64,000 bases of DNA from Torymus aiolomorphi (GCA_036365515.1 CM070876.1:102114310-102178309), one strand, 5' to 3'. Counted from the first letter of the stretch, positions 43,517-56,127 are shown. The notes: a model not told the origin generated them from the letters alone. Made by a program: numbers and translations.

Positions 43517-43850
43517 AGAGGTGAAAGGAGACAATTCAGCTGAAAGCTAAGAAACCAGACAATAGACCGAGCGCTAAGAAACGAGACAACTCGGCCGAGC
43601 GCTAAGAAACCAGACAACTCGGTCGAGAGCTAAGAAACCAGACGATCACTGTGGGCCGAGTTGCCCAGTTTTCCTAGCGTTCAGCCGAGTTGTCTGGTGT
43701 CTTAGCTCTCGACCGAATTGTCTGATTTCTTAGCGCTCCGGCCGAGTTGTCTCGTTTCTTAGCGCTCGGCCGAGTTGTCTCGTTTCTTAGCGCTCGGCCG
43801 AGTTGTCTCGTTTCTTAGCTCTCAACCGAATTGTCTCCTTTCACCAGTCA
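43517..43850. repeat. short satellite (~37-bp unit) inverted about a central point
   Basis: The unit ctaagaaacgagacaactcg followed by gccgagcg is repeated about four times from 43517 to 43645. It then appears about six times in the opposite orientation from 43655 to 43850 (cgagttgtctcgtttcttag). Each unit holds the perfect palindrome CTCGGCCGAG. The outer flanks gtcgggtgagaggtgaaagg and its inverse (ccagtcacccgac) also pair, so the whole is one large foldback. Confidence 0.85.
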
Positions 43851-43869
43851 CCCGACGATACAACTACAC

Positions 43870-44765
43870 CCAGCTACTGTGATGCGAGCGCTTCCACATT
43901 AACGCGTCACAACAGTATCGTTCTAGGGGGTGGGAAAATTTTGTAGGACCTGTACAGGGTACGAGCAGAACGTCTGAATCCAGGTGTATGACGAGGTGCT
44001 AGACAGCCTCTGAACATGTTGCCTTAAAGTTTATTTTTTATACTTGTCATTTGGAGGTATTTCGAAATTTGATAATCCGGGATACGACAGTGTGAAATAG
44101 TATATTACGATTCCAGTGCCATGAGTAGCTCCTTATTGATTGGCGTGAAATTAACGCTGGAACGCAGCGAGGATGATAATTGACGTCGTGCAGTGGGCCG
44201 CTGAAGGCACTAGTCATACGATATTTTCTATCGCGTTTACATAAACTAGCAAACTCCAAACGCGCTGCGCGCGTACTATTTTGTTTTTGAGGTTATGAAT
44301 ATAATTTTACAAAATGATTTCATTTTAATTAGTTTAAATGGTCATAACCAAATAATTTTTCAAAGCATAAAAAGATAATTTTTTTCTTCTATTTTGAATT
44401 AAATATTTGGTTTTAAATAATTAAAAATAAATTCGATTAAAAAAGTTCAAATGTGGCGGAAGTAGCAAAGTTTCGCGCCTATTCCTTACAGATCAATCAA
44501 AATGAATGTATAAAGTCTTCACAACATCCGGCCATCACTATTTTAAGAGAGGATCCGCTCTCACGCCTATCCGTGGCATAAGTGCGGTCTAGTCACGGGG
44601 TCATACAAAATCATAAAAAAAAAAAAATAAATAAAAGATAGTCAAGCTACCTGTCCAAGCGCAGCCTCACACCTCACCACACGCCTGGAAATGATTAGAT
44701 GTTTGAACCTGTACAGGAGGCGACAGTCGCTGCGCGCGCCTCACAAATATACACTAAAGATGAAT
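43870..44765. other. intergenic, no gene seen
   Basis: The region contains GC-richer patches (43870-44000, 44260-44280, 44500-44600) without recognisable genes. Confidence 0.3.
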
Positions 44766-44767
44766 GG

Positions 44768-45294
44768 TTTGAGGTCGTCCGATGATGTATGGGGTTTACC
44801 GATGTTTCATTAGTAGGCATTTGGATATCCTGAATCCAAATTTTCATATTAGAATGCTGATAATGAGGCAATTTTTTACAATAGTACATTATGACGCTGG
44901 TGTGGAAGATGATTATTTACCGCATGAAACGTTTTTCGTACGAGCGAAGCGAGTGAGAAAAGTCGAATGTGGTAAAAATTTCCTTACACACGAGTTTCAT
45001 ACAATATTTTATGCCACGACAGCTTACAAATCGTGTCAAATGTGCGATTTTTAGGTTAGGATGGTAGAAACAAATAATTGTGAACAATTATTCTGTTAAT
45101 TTTGTTTTCTTTATATTGTTGAAAATGGTCTGAAAAATACAAAAAAAAATTCGAAAAATCTCTAATTGTTAACAATAATTTGTTTATAATAAATTGCCTG
45201 ACTATTTGTCAGCATTTATAATATAAAAACTTGAATTCTGAAGATCAAAATGCCTGATAACAAAACATCGGTAGACTATCAGACGACCTAAAAA
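44768..45294. mobile_element. degenerate foldback element, ~527 bp
   Basis: The left arm ggtttgaggtcgtccgatga, then ttaccgatgtttcattagta, ggcattt and attagaatgctgata, is the imperfect inverse of the right arm (tcagcatttataat ... gcctgataacaaaacatcgg ... cgacctaaaaacc). Similarity is about 75% by eye, so it is an old copy. A 90-codon frame inside (44782-45054) has no domain. Confidence 0.6.
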
Positions 45295-45720
45295 CCTTCC
45301 GTCATAAGTGTATATTTGAAAAGCCCGCGTAACCCTTCCTTTCCTAGGGATTTTTTTACTGAGGGCGCTGCAGCAGTATTCCGCGCAAATAGTGTGTCGT
45401 TAGCATAGGTCCCTGTATTTTTTTTTATTACCGACTCGGTTTATAACCTAACCATCAGTTACCATATGAGCTTCGATACAGTGAACAATTTACTCCGCCG
45501 TCCTCTTAAGAATATCTCTTAACTATTAAGAATTATACACTTTGCCATAAATACGATCAAGATTTTATAATAAATAAAATATTTTTGTAATGTTAAGAAT
45601 CCTTCTTTTCTCTGTGTATAAATTTTATTTGTTAACATCTAAGATTTTTATTAAATCCTACATATGCATATGAGGAAATCCCAAAAAACTTAGCACTTAT
45701 CGCAATCCCAAAAACGTCAA

Positions 45721-46245
45721 AAATTTTTTGAAAGCACACCTTCCGGACACGGTTTTTCTTTTTTTTATACCTTGAAATGAAGGAAAATGCTTGTGTTCCA
45801 TGAAAACTTCAAGGGTGACACCCTTTTTCTTGAAATAATTGATTTACTTTAAATGCTCAAAAACGACCATTTTTAGCATATTTTCAAATGCATGCCATTT
45901 GGTCAAAACTGAGCCTACAGAAATTTTCAAAAAAGAAAATAAAACTAGGAAACGAGCGCTTTCCAAATACTTTTTTCAGAATTAAAATCCGTTGATTGTG
46001 TCAAAAGTTACGCGAGTTTGAAGATGTCCTAAAACCTACAAAAATCATTGAAAAAGGCCTGAAATACGAGATCCTGTATATTAGCGTAGTATTTTAAGTA
46101 CTTTTAGCATTTAAAAAAATCAATTATTTCAAGAAAAAGGGTGTCACCTTCGAAGTTTTCATAGAACACAAGCATTTTTCTTCATTTGAAGGTATAAAAA
46201 AGAAGAAAAACCGTATTCGGAAGGTGTGCTTATAAAAAAAAAGTT
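45721..46245. mobile_element. foldback element, ~525 bp
   Basis: The arms pair from gaaagcacaccttccggac / ccgtattcggaaggtgtgct inward through tataccttgaaatgaagga, atgcttgtgttccatgaaaa, gggtgacacccttt and caattatttc / gaaataattg. The loop of about 200 bp lies around 45895-46095. Confidence 0.85.
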
Positions 46246-46689
46246 GAAACTTAGCTTACTGATTCATTTAATGAATTTTTAATTATAAAATTTAAATAAA
46301 ACTACGATGTTTTTGATGTTTCTCAGAAAGTACAATAAAGTTAAAAAATGTATGTACATATTTTTTTTATTGTTTATGGGCTATATGACTCTGTTGTCAT
46401 TGTTTCAAAAACTATAAATTTTGTTATTAAAAATTAATTAAAGGAATCAGCAAATTAAGTTGGAGGAAGCTACGGGCCAATGAATTGGCAGCGGTTTTTT
46501 ATCCTGGCAATCAAATTTTTTCATTTTATTTTAGTAAATAGATGATTAAATTCCAAAAAAAATTACTTACCCAAAAAAAATTAAAAAATTAAATTTACAA
46601 AAAAAATTGGCTGTTTAAAAGGATCTCAAAACACAAAAGTAAGCCTTTTACTATTGCAAATTTTTTTTTAGAAGGAAGAAAATTTTTGA

Positions 46690-47420
46690 CATCATTTTGA
46701 GATTTTTGTAAAAAGATATTTTAACATTATTGTGACGTTATTATGATGCTATTTTGCTGTACTTCAGAAAAGTTATTTTAACGTCGTTATGACGTTATTT
46801 CGACGTATTTTAAAAAGTTATTTTAACATCTTTATGACGTTATTATGACGTTATTTGAACCACATCGAAAGCTAATAAAAATTATTTTTAATTTCGTTGG
46901 TTATGCTATTTAAACGTAATTATGACGTTATTCTGACGTCTTCTAAAAAGTTATTTTAACATCTTTATGACGTTATTATGACGTTATTTCAACCACATCG
47001 TAAGCTAATACAAATTTCTTTATTTTATTGGTTATGTTATTTAAACGTAATTATGACGTTATTCTGATGTCTTCTAAAAAGTTATTTTAACATCTTTATG
47101 ACGTTATTATGACGTATTTTAAAAAGTTATTTTAACATCTTTATGACGTTATTATGACGTTATTTGAACCACATCGTAAGCTAATACAAATTTTTTTATT
47201 TTATTGGTTATGTTATTTAAACGTAATTATGACGTCATTTCGACGTATTAGTACGTCATACTAACGTTTTTGTGACGTTATTATGAAGTTATTCAATACC
47301 CCCGAACGTCTAATAACATAAAATAGGCGGACATTTCAAGAGTTATTCGGACGTTATTATAACGTTATAATTCTATTTTTTTAAGACGTCACCACGTCAC
47401 AAATTTTACGTCATTATGAC
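46690..47420. repeat. tandem ~130-bp repeats dense in TGACGT
   Basis: The block aaagttattttaacatcttt then atgacgttattatgacgtta, tttgaaccacatcgtaagct, ttattggttatgttatttaa and acgtaattatgacgttattc recurs about three and a half times (near 46830, 46945, 47135). TGACGT or its complement appears roughly fifteen times, including one full TGACGTCA near 47233. Tandem duplication of a short unit explains the order; the motif density is notable. Confidence 0.75.
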
Positions 47421-48550
47421 GTTATAAAAACGTTTCGTTCTATTAGGGCAATAACTTGTTTTGCCAAAATTATTCTTAGCCACTTAAACGCATTTAAACA
47501 CTTTCAAAGTTAATAGATTACCCGTATTTACTAATTTTTAAATTGATTATGAGTTAAGCTTTACAATATCTTTCGCACATTCTATGTGTGCTTTTTATTT
47601 GCTAAATTATACTATTTTCTTAAATAAAATTGCTTCAATTTCGAAATAAACAATAGTCAGCAATAATAAATCATGAACACAAATTATTAGTTTTATATGA
47701 ACCCGTTGTTTATACTTCAAACTCTCTTCATCTTTTATTATACATTCCTTCAAATCTTACATTAATTTCTTGCTGTCTTCTGCTCACAATTATATATTAT
47801 TTTACTAAATTATATAATTCTTGCTTAACTAAAATTATATGAACATTTTCTATTCTAAGCTACAATTGAAAATATAAACTTTTTTTTTACTTCCATAACG
47901 CATCACCTTTCAATTTGCATAATCCTTGAATAATTTTTAGCACTTGTCACACAACTTTTAAATTTGAACCATTTTTAAATCATTTCTACACGTAGCATAA
48001 GTAAAATAATTATTTCTAATGGATAGTGATCCAACATTTGACATTTTAACTTCAAAACATATATTCTTTTCATCTTCACGCTTAATGATTCATTTGTTAG
48101 TATTGATAATAATTCTATGAAATAAAAAGTTTAAATATCTTTATTACTCACTATTATTTTGAAAGTTAAATTTTTAATTTTTAATTTTTTAAAATTTTTT
48201 TACGGTAATCTGCATTTTCTTTGAATTGCAATAAAATTTCATCACTGGATTTCATACAAACTTAATCATTTCCTCACTATATTTTATAGAGATTGAATTA
48301 CTCCTTTTCTTCTATTACCTGTAAATAAAAATTGACACAAAGTATCAATCCTTATTATTGAAAAATTGTTTTACAAAAGAAATTTGGTACACTTATCTGA
48401 TTATTTATCCACATTTAATAACACATGTCATCATATGTAAACATTAGCAGTAGATTCTCTATAGGAATAAGTCCACAAGGCCTAGTTCACTGTGTATATT
48501 TACTTCAGACCTAGCCACCAGTTCTTGGGTTCGTTCTGCAATTTGGCCTC
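47421..48550. other. AT-rich stretch, no gene seen
   Basis: I see nothing recognisable in this very AT-rich stretch. Confidence 0.35.
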
Positions 48551-48756
48551 GTGCTTAGGGACTGTTCACATAATGTTCAATGCTGTGTTATGCTATTCGC
48601 CTTGTTAAAGGTAAGGATGGCACCCTCTGTGGCGGAATTGGAAAGTGAGATAATGGGTGTAAAGATCGTAAATACCATAGAAAAATCAACAAAATTATGC
48701 AAAAAAATCGTTGAAACAATAAATCGAAGTGGTACAATATACCCAAATATAAATTT

Positions 48757-48925
48757 ATGAAAGGTTCTTCTCTACACTATTTTCCACCAGATAAAAAGTT
48801 CCGAAAGAAGTGGATAATAGCTTGCAAGATAGGTAAAGCCATAACCTCATACATGTTGTATATTGTGCTCATTTTGCTAAAGAAGATCATTACGTATCAA
48901 GTAAATTGATTTTAGTAACTATTGA
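48757..48925 (+). pseudogene. THAP zinc-finger domain remnant
   Basis: From the ATG at 48757 the frame reads SLHYFPPDKKFRKKWIIACK, matching the FP..., RKKW and AC core of the C2CH THAP DNA-binding domain. After a one-base frame change near 48848 it continues VVYCAHFAKEDHYVSSK, which supplies the C-x-x-H-F signature. The first CxxC part of the finger is missing or unrecognisable upstream. THAP domains head P-element-type transposases and several host regulators. The remnant stops where the copia LTR begins at 48923, so the LTR element probably inserted into it. Confidence 0.55.
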
Positions 48926-49151
48926 GGATATTGTAGATGGTGGAAGCAGGAAACGAGGATGATCAATAAACACGACCTCTTATTAGAATAATGATATATA
49001 AAAGACTCGTACGTGATGTCACTCGCTTCAACTCTCCTAGAGCACTGAATGGCCCTTCGTACAGAGCCGTGCTCAGTATCTAAAGGGGGCGCTAGAGTAG
49101 AGGCGAGATGGGAAGTACGACAGCGGCTCGAGAGAGCCCGCAATCTTAACA
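48923..49151 (-). mobile_element. Ty1/copia 3' long terminal repeat, 229 bp
   Basis: On the minus strand the LTR starts TGTTAAGATTGCGGGC directly after a polypurine tract (CCGGGAGGGAG, 49162-49152) and ends ATATCCTCA, giving TG...CA ends. It holds a TATATAT-type box and a GC-rich front half. No second LTR lies in the window's neighbourhood, so the 5' copy is lost or too degraded to see. Confidence 0.6.
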
Positions 49152-49239
49152 CTCCCTCCCGGACACCTTAAACCACGCTGTCCATCAAATCCTTATTTTT
49201 TGTCTGTTACATAGAAGAACATTTTAAACAGGATGAAAT

Positions 49240-49830
49240 TAGAATTATAAGTTTAAAATTAGTTCAGCTAATCAGCTATAATTTTATATTCAACTTTCTC
49301 AGAACATCAGTCGCATATTCACTCGTGAATTCTCTTCTCTGATCGCTTCGCAAATAGCAAACCGTTGCTATCTTTTCCTAGCAAATTTCGGCCACTTCTT
49401 ACAAAGATTAAAAACGGTATCTTGTCTCATCTTTTGTTTTCATTGTATAGGCCATGGCTAAATGAGAGAAATCATCCACGGAGACAGGCATGTATTTGTA
49501 TCTTTTTGGGTACGTAGCAGGACCTATCATACCCACAACATTAGCAGGTATGATCTATAAAGGTTCTGCCTTTGTCTTTCGCACTGTCTTAAATGTCAAT
49601 GATTTCGTTTTTGAGATCATACACACTTCGCAATTTCGAGTCGAATCGATAAAAACTGTCATCTCTAAATCTTCAATTTTGTGCCACATCTTTTGCAGTT
49701 CCTGTAAGTATCCAATTGATGTATGCCCCATACGAACATGCCAGGGCATTGCTTGATTATTAACTTGTGATTTGTTCGACTTCTCTCCCAACTCTACGTC
49801 GCACGTTGGTTTTACATTTTCAGTCACTTC
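49240..49830 (-). pseudogene. copia pol fragment: GAG-pre-integrase and start of integrase, broken
   Basis: The first part (49827-49555) is open and carries MPWHVRMGHTSIGYLQ and NCEVCMISKTKSLTFKTV, the HHCC zinc-binding GAG-pre-integrase domain of Ty1/copia polyproteins. Further 3' on the minus strand the integrase core begins (IGPATYPKRYKYM, VDDFSHLAMAY) but is interrupted by several stops and frame changes. Only about 90-100 bp separate the last recognisable integrase from the polypurine tract of the 3' LTR, so reverse transcriptase and RNase H are deleted. The gag and protease parts upstream (49830-50170 on this strand) were not recognised. Confidence 0.7.
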
Positions 49831-50590
49831 ATCTATATCACTTAATTTTCTGTCTCGCTATAGTGTTTTTGAACCCAAAAAAAATCACATCGTTTGTTCC
49901 TCTGTCTGTATTTTCACTCTCATTTTCCTTCTCACACACCTTCCACTGTTTCAGTCGCTTTTAATTTAGTCATGTTTCGCATAGTTGCATAGTTACTCTT
50001 TTTCTATTCACGTCACATTCAACATTCGCTTTATTTATTTCAAATTCAATCATCCAATACCGTTTCTGATAAATACCCAACAGATAACATTCTTTGGATA
50101 CGGAATCATAGATATCAATCGGTAAATTATTAAGATGAAGGCATAGTTCTAAATACGTAAATTTTTGCAATGATAACAGGTTCTTCGACAGATTTTAAGA
50201 CGTTTGTACATTACATTAAGTAGTTTGGCTGTACCGACTCCCTCCGATTTTAGGTTCGCACTGTCGCTTTTATTTATTCATTTAATTTCATCTTGTTACG
50301 TGTTAAGACCATTTAAAAATCAAACTCGAATTTTTCGATCTGTTCTGTCGCTTCAGTACCTATCACAAGTCTAGATTAAAGAATATTGTTATTTACAGTC
50401 GAGGCGGAAACAGGTTTAGCGTTATATGCTTGTATCTTTCATTCGTTCATATTCAACTATATACTGTTGTTTTACAAGATCGCTGCTCCGTGGTTACTCG
50501 CTTTATCACCAGAACCCCCATTTACAATTTTTTTGCTTTCTCAAAGAGAAGGCTTGGTAACAGTGAAATTTTTCGACCTCGATATTTCGA
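49830..50590. other. region upstream (minus-strand sense) of the copia fragment, nothing certain
   Basis: This may hold decayed gag/protease sequence of the copia element. A 66-codon minus-strand frame at 49970-50170 is open but not recognisable. Confidence 0.25.
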
Positions 50591-50593
50591 TGA

Positions 50594-50596
<3 letters not shown>

Positions 50597-50659
<63 letters not shown>

Positions 50660-50698
50660 TGTGTGTGTGTGTGTGTGTCTGTGTGTGTGTGTGTGTGC

Positions 50699-50730
<32 letters not shown>

Positions 50731-50731
50731 C
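50597..50731. repeat. (GT)n microsatellite, ~135 bp
   Basis: GT dinucleotides with rare CT and CGC interruptions are followed after 65 bp by the 155-bp satellite. The Cys/Val-rich and His/Thr-rich frames crossing it are artefacts. Confidence 0.97.
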
Positions 50732-50794
50732 AAGTTTATCTTTGGCAGGTATTTAAAGCCTATTTTGAAGTTGTGCAAGTTCAATTATATAGTT

Positions 50795-51960
50795 GATCGG
50801 ATAATATTAAGTCGGTTAAAAAAATAAACCAAAATATCGAAAAATCGAAATTTTTTTTTCGTCGCCGAATTCAGATATCGGTGGGGCGTAGGCCCATTTT
50901 CTGAAAGGCCTTGAAATTACCTATAAATCCATATTTTTGTCGGTCTGGTCGGATAAAACTGAGTCGTTTAAAAAAAATAAAGAAAAATATCGAAAAATAG
51001 AAATAATTTGTTTTCTTCGCCGGGTTTGGATATCGGTCGGAAGTAGGCTCATTTTCTGAAAGGTCTTGAAATTTCCTATCTACTCATATTTTCCTTGGCC
51101 CAAACGGATATTATTAAGTCGGTTAAAAAAAATAAAGAAAAATATGGAAAAATCGAAAATAATTTTTTTGGCTCTGGGTTTGGCTATCGGTCGGAAGTAG
51201 GCCAATTTTCTGAAAGGTCTTGAAATTACCTATCAATTCATATTTTTGTCGGCCGAATCGGATATTATTAAGTCGGTTGAAAAAAATAAAGAAAAATATG
51301 GAAAAATCGAAATAATTTGTTTTCTTCGCCGGGGGTTCGGATATCGGTCGGAAGTAGGCCCATTTTCTGAAAGGTCTTAAACTTTTCTATCTACCTATTT
51401 TTTTTTTGGCCCGATCGGATATTATTAAGTCGGTTAAAAAAATAAAGAAGAATATGGAAAAATCGAAAATAGCTTTTTGGCTCTGGGGGTTTGGATATCG
51501 ATCGGAAGTAAGCCCATTTTCTGAAAGGTCTTGAAATTACCTATCAGTCCATATTATTGTCGGCCCAATCGGATAATATTAAGTCGGTTAAAAAAAAATA
51601 AAGAAAAATGTTGAAAAATCGAAAATAATTTTTTTCGTCGCTGGGTTTTGGATATCTGTCGGTAGTAGGCCCATTTTCTGAAAGGCCTTAAAATCTCCTA
51701 TCGATCCATATTTTTTTTGGGCTTAATCGGATAATATTAAGTCGTTTAAAAGAAAATAAAGAAGAATATGGAAAAATCGAAAATATTTTTTTACGTGGGT
51801 TTGGAAGTCCGTTGGAAGTTGTCACATTTTCTTAAAAGTCTTGAAATTACCTATCAATACATATTTTTGTCCGTCGTAACGGATAATATTAAGTCGGTAC
51901 AAAAAATAAAGAAAAATATGGAAAAATCTTAAATAATTTTTTTCATCGCTTATACAGAAA
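50795..51960. repeat. satellite array, ~155-bp monomer, about 7.5 copies
   Basis: The landmark cggatattattaagtcggtt recurs at 50798, 50950, 51105, 51259, 51416, 51570, 51728 and 51880, spaced 152-158 bp apart. Each monomer also holds an A-rich aaaataaagaaaaatatgga, a cgaaaataatttttt stretch, ggatatcggtcggaagtagg, cccattttctgaaaggtctt and gaaattacctatc. Monomers diverge by roughly 10-15%. The length is close to one nucleosome repeat. Confidence 0.92.
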
Positions 51961-52430
51961 TTGTACTTTAATATTCTAGAGCTGCCACTATAAAATTAAA
52001 GAAAAAAAAAACGCCTGTATTAGAGGATACTTGAAACCTTCGTCGCGTTATATGGTTTTTGAAACCACTCTGTGAGTTGGTGGATTTTCGAAGTCTTTGC
52101 TGAGTTGGCGGGGTTTTGAAGCAAACACCGAGTTAGCAGGTTTTCGAAGAAAACGCCGAAGAAATTTCGAAGAAATGCAATTAATTTATAAATGCAATAA
52201 ATAGCATGTGATAATACCTTAAACGTTTCAATTTGCAATTTAATAATTACTACATAACTATTTTAAATATAATTTTCTTGGTCATTTTGAATAATTGTAT
52301 TTATGGAAAATCAGATATGCAGAAAAAATGAAATTTTATATTAAAATGTACATTTAAAAAAATTATTTGATGTAATTTATCAATTCTCTTTGAGAAAGCT
52401 TTCTGCTAAAGCAGTTAGCAGCGGTTTTTT
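51960..52430. other. spacer with a short gttggcg/gagttrgc repeat
   Basis: Between 52060 and 52150 the phrase gagttggygg...ttttcgaag occurs three times. I see nothing else. Confidence 0.3.
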
Positions 52431-54200
52431 CTTAACCTCTCCAGTTGCGCTCATTTACCGTCAACTCGTTTATCGAATTTCGGTCTTCTACTGCCGTCAC
52501 GATTGGCAAGATAGTCGTTAGATCGCTTATGATTTCTCTAAACATAGAACTCTTTTCGTTTATCTCAATCTCGTATACACAGTCGTCAAATTCGTCATGA
52601 TGTATATTCTCGAATATCATAATATATTAAGTTCTCAACACCTTCCACGAAAACTCTCGCCTTTCCTTTCAAGAGTTTTTATACTGCGTGCTATAAAACT
52701 TTCGATGCTCTATCGCTTTGACATTAGCATTGGTATCGAATTCTAGACTTACGTTCATCAAGCACATTGAAATAGTTTTATTTAGATTAATACTCGCTTT
52801 TACAATCAAATTAGTCATGCAATATGTCGCTCATTTGTAGTTCAGATCTAAGAATATTTCGAAAATATCATTTTATAAACATTTTTATCACATATTAACA
52901 TTCAGTCTTATACAAAATTCAATTTTGATTTTCCATCTCATATAAAATATTTTATTTATATTTAGTTTTATTTATATTAATTTTCACTTGCGTGAAATTA
53001 TGAAACTCCAATTATCAAATATATGTGGGTTATTCGTCAATTTATATTCTATCGTATTAACATACTTTTCCATCGCTCTTTGTATCTGTCGCTCTTATTC
53101 GTTATACTCTTTCGACGGCTACCGCTATCAATCGCTTTCTATACCGAATCTGTTACCACTGTCGCGCTTATTCCGAGATACATGCCCCTCCGGCAATAAA
53201 GTATTAGCAGCGATTACCCTTCTACTTCTGCGTCCTAAAACACATCCTATAAGGTGCACTTTTCATCCAGCATTATAAATGCCATGCCTGTAATTAAAAT
53301 CTTTCAATAAACAAACCATGTCGAACACAAACACAATGAGTTTATTTAAGATTTTAAACAATCTTTCAAGGTTAATCATGCGCAATTTCATTTAACCTAT
53401 TACTCACATTTAGAGCTGACAAAGTTCAAGGTTTTTATCGTGTGTCTACAAGACAATCATTAATTTTCGGCACTAAGTTTCAGTCGCCTTCAGTCGTTGT
53501 TCCATAGGATGCAGTCGCTCATCCCTCGCTTTATCGTCACTCGCCAGTTCGCTCGTTTTTCGATTAAACTCCACTACCTGCGTCGAAATGATTTAGAGTT
53601 GTTCTTGTATTACTGCAGTACAATTATCATTAGTGGTTTTACTAGCTATATTTTCTTTTGTCGAATTAATATTTGGTATTATTTTTTTATTAACATATAA
53701 TTTTTCTCTATGGACCAATTGTATTTATTTTTCGTACGCTTGATATACTTGGATGATCTCTCAAAATTTCATCGTTTTCTCTCGTCGCTGTAGCACCGTC
53801 ACCTTAACTCTGTCGCTTACTGCCGTCATTGTTGCTCTCATATCGCTATCAATTATTCTCGCCTTCACTCGCTTCCAGTACGGGACTTGACCAGTTCGAG
53901 CCATTCTCATTCACTAGCTCGCTCTTCTCCGTCTAATTCTCACTCGCTAGCTCGCTCTTCTCCTTCTCATTTTTCTCGCTATTTTGAGAGGCTTTCTTGT
54001 CCTTGTGGCAATCCGGCATTAGCAGCGATCGGCCCTCTAACTCCGCTTTTTTCGATTGTATTTCCCAAGATGTCCTGTTTGCCCAAAGTAATTGTTGTAA
54101 CCAAATTTTTCAATAAACAAACCGTGCCGATCGCAAGTACTACGAGTTTATACAAGATTCCAAAGTTATTATCCAAATATATTATATTTTTTCCCAAAAA
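52430..54200. repeat. two old direct copies of a ~900-bp sequence, no coding capacity left
   Basis: Matching landmarks recur about 830 bp apart: ggcaat..agtattagcagcgat (53192) against ggcaatccggcattagcagc (54008), tttcaataaacaaaccatgt (53304) against tttcaataaacaaaccgtgc (54110), and tgagtttatttaagatt against cgagtttatacaagatt. Upstream of each lies a stretch of tcgctc/cgtcactcgc phrases. The pair could be remnants of a transposon's ends or a tandem duplication. I do not recognise the family. Confidence 0.4.
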
Positions 54201-54499
54201 TACTATTATTATTTATATTAGCTTGTTTGAAGTCATACAATGCCTTTTTTCCCAATATTTCTCATTTAAATTACAATATAAGCAATTGTCGCCTTAAAGC
54301 ATGGCTTTACATTTTCAGTCCTTAGTTTTCTAACTCAAAGAATAATTAATGTATTCATGTTCCAATGAGTCCTCTTTATCCATAGATCACTGAAAAATAG
54401 TTCTGACAATATCCTAATGTCTACAATCCAAAAAATGTTGATGTGCCGTGTTGCAGTATAAAAGCTGTCTCCTGAAGATAACCTGTACCAGAGTCAAAA

Positions 54500-54660
54500 A
54501 AACAAACACAAAGTACCAAATTTTATTTAAAGTTTTAGAAGAATAATTTGGATCTTCTGAGGGCCAATAGGTATAATAATAAAACACAAAATTTACTCCA
54601 CATATTGATTTATGCAACGTTTCGTCAGACTGATTTCCGACCTCTTCAGGCTTCATTAAG
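54500..54660 (-). mobile_element. Penelope-like element fragment with hammerhead-like motif
   Basis: On the minus strand CCTGAAGAGGTCGGA, an AATCAG loop, TCTGAC and GAAACGTTG (about 54652-54624) reproduce the CUGANGA / stem II / GAAA core of hammerhead ribozymes. GTCGGA and TCTGAC can form a 6-bp stem. The following gcataaatcaatatgtgg and gtgttttatta text is typical of Penelope-like retroelement ends, which are known to carry such motifs. One extra G at the base of stem II makes the core imperfect. No reverse transcriptase is present nearby. Confidence 0.45.
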
Positions 54661-54930
54661 AAACATAAAAAACGATATATGTTACTAAAATCTTATCACA
54701 GACAAAATATAAATTATGATAAAAAGGCTTACCACAACATTAATCTATGCTAATAACAGAGCTTTACTAGCAGCGTCGGAAGTACGAAAAGTTAATGTTG
54801 TGGAAAACCGTACAGACATATGTATATGTGTGTGTGTATATATATATAAATATATATGTTTGTAAATTGGTACTTTTGAGGAGATGTGAACCTTTCGCTC
54901 AGAGTTCGGACAATGTGACTAAAGAAATAG

Positions 54931-56066
<1,136 letters not shown>

Positions 56067-56070
56067 ATAT

Positions 56071-56075
<5 letters not shown>

Positions 56076-56127
<52 letters not shown>

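Noticed and set aside
43199..43617. Open frames of 111 and 66 codons on the minus strand
   Set aside because: They cross the GC/GT microsatellite and the inverted satellite and have no domain.
43517..43850. Possible CRISPR-like array
   Set aside because: The units are contiguous without unique spacers and reverse orientation midway; this is a eukaryotic satellite.
50386..50827. Several Cys/Val-rich and His/Thr-rich open frames
   Set aside because: All translate the GT microsatellite.
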